Shown: positions 62,727 to 64,000 of the stretch, piece after piece
How positions within the stretch are numbered: the stretch's first letter is position 1
Layout of the letters: the number at the start of each line of letters is the position of its first letter
Source: Asticcacaulis sp. SL142
GTDB lineage: Bacteria > Pseudomonadota > Alphaproteobacteria > Caulobacterales > Caulobacteraceae
Length of the DNA stretch: 64,000 nt
Assembly: GCF_026625745.1 (NCBI RefSeq)
Contig: NZ_CP113061.1
Span: 3,379,001 to 3,443,000, forward strand
Reading direction: 5' to 3'
Made by a program: the position numbers and the translations under genes
The notes under the pieces: generated by a model
Databases searched by the model: none
What the model was told of the DNA's origin: nothing
Seen by the model: only the letters and a program-made list of their open reading frames with translations

Positions 62727-63365
62727 TCAGTAGTGCGCTTTGAGTTCCTCAAACGTCGCATTGATGTGGTCATAGACCAGCCTTGCCACCTCATCGCCCT
62801 TACCCGACATCCAGGCGTCATACATCACCAGATGTTCCTGATGGGCGCGGTCTTCGCTGCCCGCCGCCACTAGATGCTCGCAAACATTGCGTTCTGAGAT
62901 CAGGTGCAGGCGTTCGATAAAGTTGATGGTCACGGGCTTGCGCACCGGCTGGATCAGCGACAGGTGGAACAGGCGGTTGCAGCGACCGACATCACCCCGG
63001 TCGGATTCGGCGGCATGTTGCAGCCCGTTGAGGGCGGCGGTCACTGCCAGCCGGTCTTCGGGGGTGGCGCGCATGGCGGCTAAGGCTGCGGCCTGCGGTT
63101 CCATGGTCAGGCGCAGGCCATAGGCGTCTTCGGCTTCTTCGAGGGATAGCGGCGAAACAAAGAAGCCGCGATTGGCCTCCAGCACCACCAAGCCCTCGTT
63201 CTGGAGCCGGATTAGCGCTTCACGCACAGGGATCTTGCTGACCCCCAGTTCCGCCGCGATGGCCTCCTGACGTATGGCGTCATGCGGACTCAAAGTACCC
63301 GACACCAGCCGGTCGCGTAAAAGCTTATAGACCTGTTCGGAAACGGTCTGGACATGTATTCCCAT
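62727..63365 (-). CDS. GntR family regulator with FCD domain, copy 1
   Basis: 212 residues. Winged helix at about 8-72 (VYKLLRDRLVSGTLSPHDAI, recognition helix SKIPVREALIRLQNEGLV) and an FCD ligand domain at 80-205, with metal-type histidines in RLFHLSL, CEHL and AHQEH. FadR-type regulators bind sugar acids or other small acids and TTGTATACAA-like palindromes. A site of this kind lies upstream of its own start, and others precede the nearby glycan genes. Closely similar to the regulator encoded next to it. Confidence 0.88.
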   Translation of the reverse strand: MGIHVQTVSEQVYKLLRDRLVSGTLSPHDAIRQEAIAAELGVSKIPVREALIRLQNEGLVVLEANRGFFVSPLSLEEAEDAYGLRLTMEPQAAALAAMRATPEDRLAVTAALNGLQHAAESDRGDVGRCNRLFHLSLIQPVRKPVTINFIERLHLISERNVCEHLVAAGSEDRAHQEHLVMYDAWMSGKGDEVARLVYDHINATFEELKAHY

Positions 63366-63420
63366 GATAGCACCACTGAATGATTACCAGCGCTTCCGGG
63401 GGCGTGCTTCCTGATGGATT

Positions 63421-63439
63421 GTTATATCTTATACAATCC
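63421..63439 (-). promoter_or_regulatory. operator-like motif before FCD regulator 1 (site g)
   Basis: On the minus strand GGATTGTATAAGATATAAC, matching YGTATA-N3-TAT, about 55 bases before the start of the first FCD regulator. This is consistent with autoregulation. Confidence 0.55.
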
Positions 63440-63540
63440 ATATATCCGAGATGTGGTGATTTTACGACGGATGACTATAAAAATGCCTACACATATTGTT
63501 TCGTTTGGATCAATAAAGACGGCAGTTCTTCTCGCTGGGA

Positions 63541-64000
63541 TCAACCGGCCTTTTCGGCCTCGAACTGCTTACGCAGATCATCAAGGGTCGAGGCAATGTG
63601 GTCATACATGACGGCGGCGACTTCATCGCCCTTACCGGCCGACCAAAGCTCCAGCATAGCGCTATGTTCCTGATGAGCACGGTCACCGCGACCGGCCGGT
63701 TCCAGGTGCTTACCCACATAACGCTCAGAAATGATATTCAGGCGTTCTACAATCTGAATGGTTACCTGACGCTTTGACGGGCGGACCAGCGACATGTGAA
63801 AGGCGCGGTTAAGTCGGCCAACCTGAGTTTTATCGGTGATCGCGGCCTGATCAAGGGCGTCGAGGGCATCGCGTGCCGCCTTGCGGTCGGCATCGGTCGC
63901 CATCTTTGAGGCCAGACCTACGGCTTCGGGTTCGATCTTGAGGCGCAGGGCGTAGACTTCATCGACTTCATCGGCATTGAGCGGGCGGACAAAAAAGCCG
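63541..64000 (-). CDS. GntR family regulator with FCD domain, copy 2, partial
   Basis: At least 152 residues; the frame is open to the right edge, so the start and the DNA-binding domain lie outside. The visible part starts GFFVRPLNADEVDEVYALRL and covers the FCD domain: NRAFHMSLVRP, ISERYVGKHLEPAG, DRAHQEHSAMLELW. It aligns with copy 1 along its length (shared VTI, VERL, ISER, DRAHQEH, GKGDEVA, YDHI). Tandem duplication followed by divergence is likely, and the two may answer to related ligands. Confidence 0.85.
   Translation of the reverse strand, partial: GFFVRPLNADEVDEVYALRLKIEPEAVGLASKMATDADRKAARDALDALDQAAITDKTQVGRLNRAFHMSLVRPSKRQVTIQIVERLNIISERYVGKHLEPAGRGDRAHQEHSAMLELWSAGKGDEVAAVMYDHIASTLDDLRKQFEAEKAG

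Overview
The window reads as chromosomal DNA of a stalked or swarmer-type alphaproteobacterium of the Caulobacteraceae, most likely Asticcacaulis or a close relative. The evidence is fliQ-fliR-flhB followed directly by a CckA hybrid kinase, a CtrA-type box before fliQ, a TacA-like sigma-54 regulator with Asp54, a TonB receptor of the Xanthomonas/Caulobacter type, an aa3 oxidase subunit IV of the alphaproteobacterial family, COQ9 beside rpsU, and proton-translocating transhydrogenase with split alpha subunits. No rRNA, tRNA, CRISPR array, insertion sequence or prophage was seen.

Left part (1-39.5 kb), mostly housekeeping. Flagellar export gate genes and cckA (0.5-5.2 kb) are followed by a DUF3445 haem enzyme, rpmE, an ABC exporter, a sugar lactonase, an inositol-phosphatase-like enzyme and efp. 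Next come a lipoprotein/membrane protein pair, thiE, and an iron-storage pair bfd-bfr behind a Fur-like operator. An exported methyltransferase, a lysophospholipase-like hydrolase, a VapBC45-type toxin-antitoxin pair, a diguanylate cyclase, purE-purK, COQ9, rpsU (apparently with a CTG start) and a YciA-like thioesterase follow. A group of small unknowns precedes the pnt operon, which carries a SnoaL-like gene between its two alpha-subunit genes. Cytochrome oxidase subunit IV, oligoendopeptidase F, the TacA-like regulator, a small AT-rich patch with an orphan gene, a DUF3833 lipoprotein and lepA close this part.

Right part (39.5-64 kb), an accessory glycan-use region. On the minus strand GH127 beta-L-arabinofuranosidase, a DUF6055-like metallopeptidase lipoprotein with a beta-helix tail, and a glycine-rich exported protein form an operon. 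Divergent from it is a TonB-dependent receptor, then a flavin-dependent tryptophan-halogenase homologue facing a LecA-like secreted protein plus an S9 peptidase. An S41 peptidase with a MarR regulator, an ABC-F protein, a GH97 glycosidase, a 923-residue DUF5695 protein, an APC amino-acid permease and two tandem GntR/FCD regulators complete it. A short motif of the form YGTATA-N3-TAT recurs in the promoter regions of most of these units, three times directly abutting a TTGAC -35 box. I infer that the terminal FCD regulators control the region as one regulon.

Two intergenic repeat families are scattered through the window. One is a modular palindromic element built on CTCCTCCC/GGGGAGG arms with a GACGGAGGGG tail (at least eleven loci, all between genes). 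The other is a short GCAGGGGC-ACG-GCCCCTGC-ACCCG hairpin (four copies, three starting within 1 nt of a stop codon).
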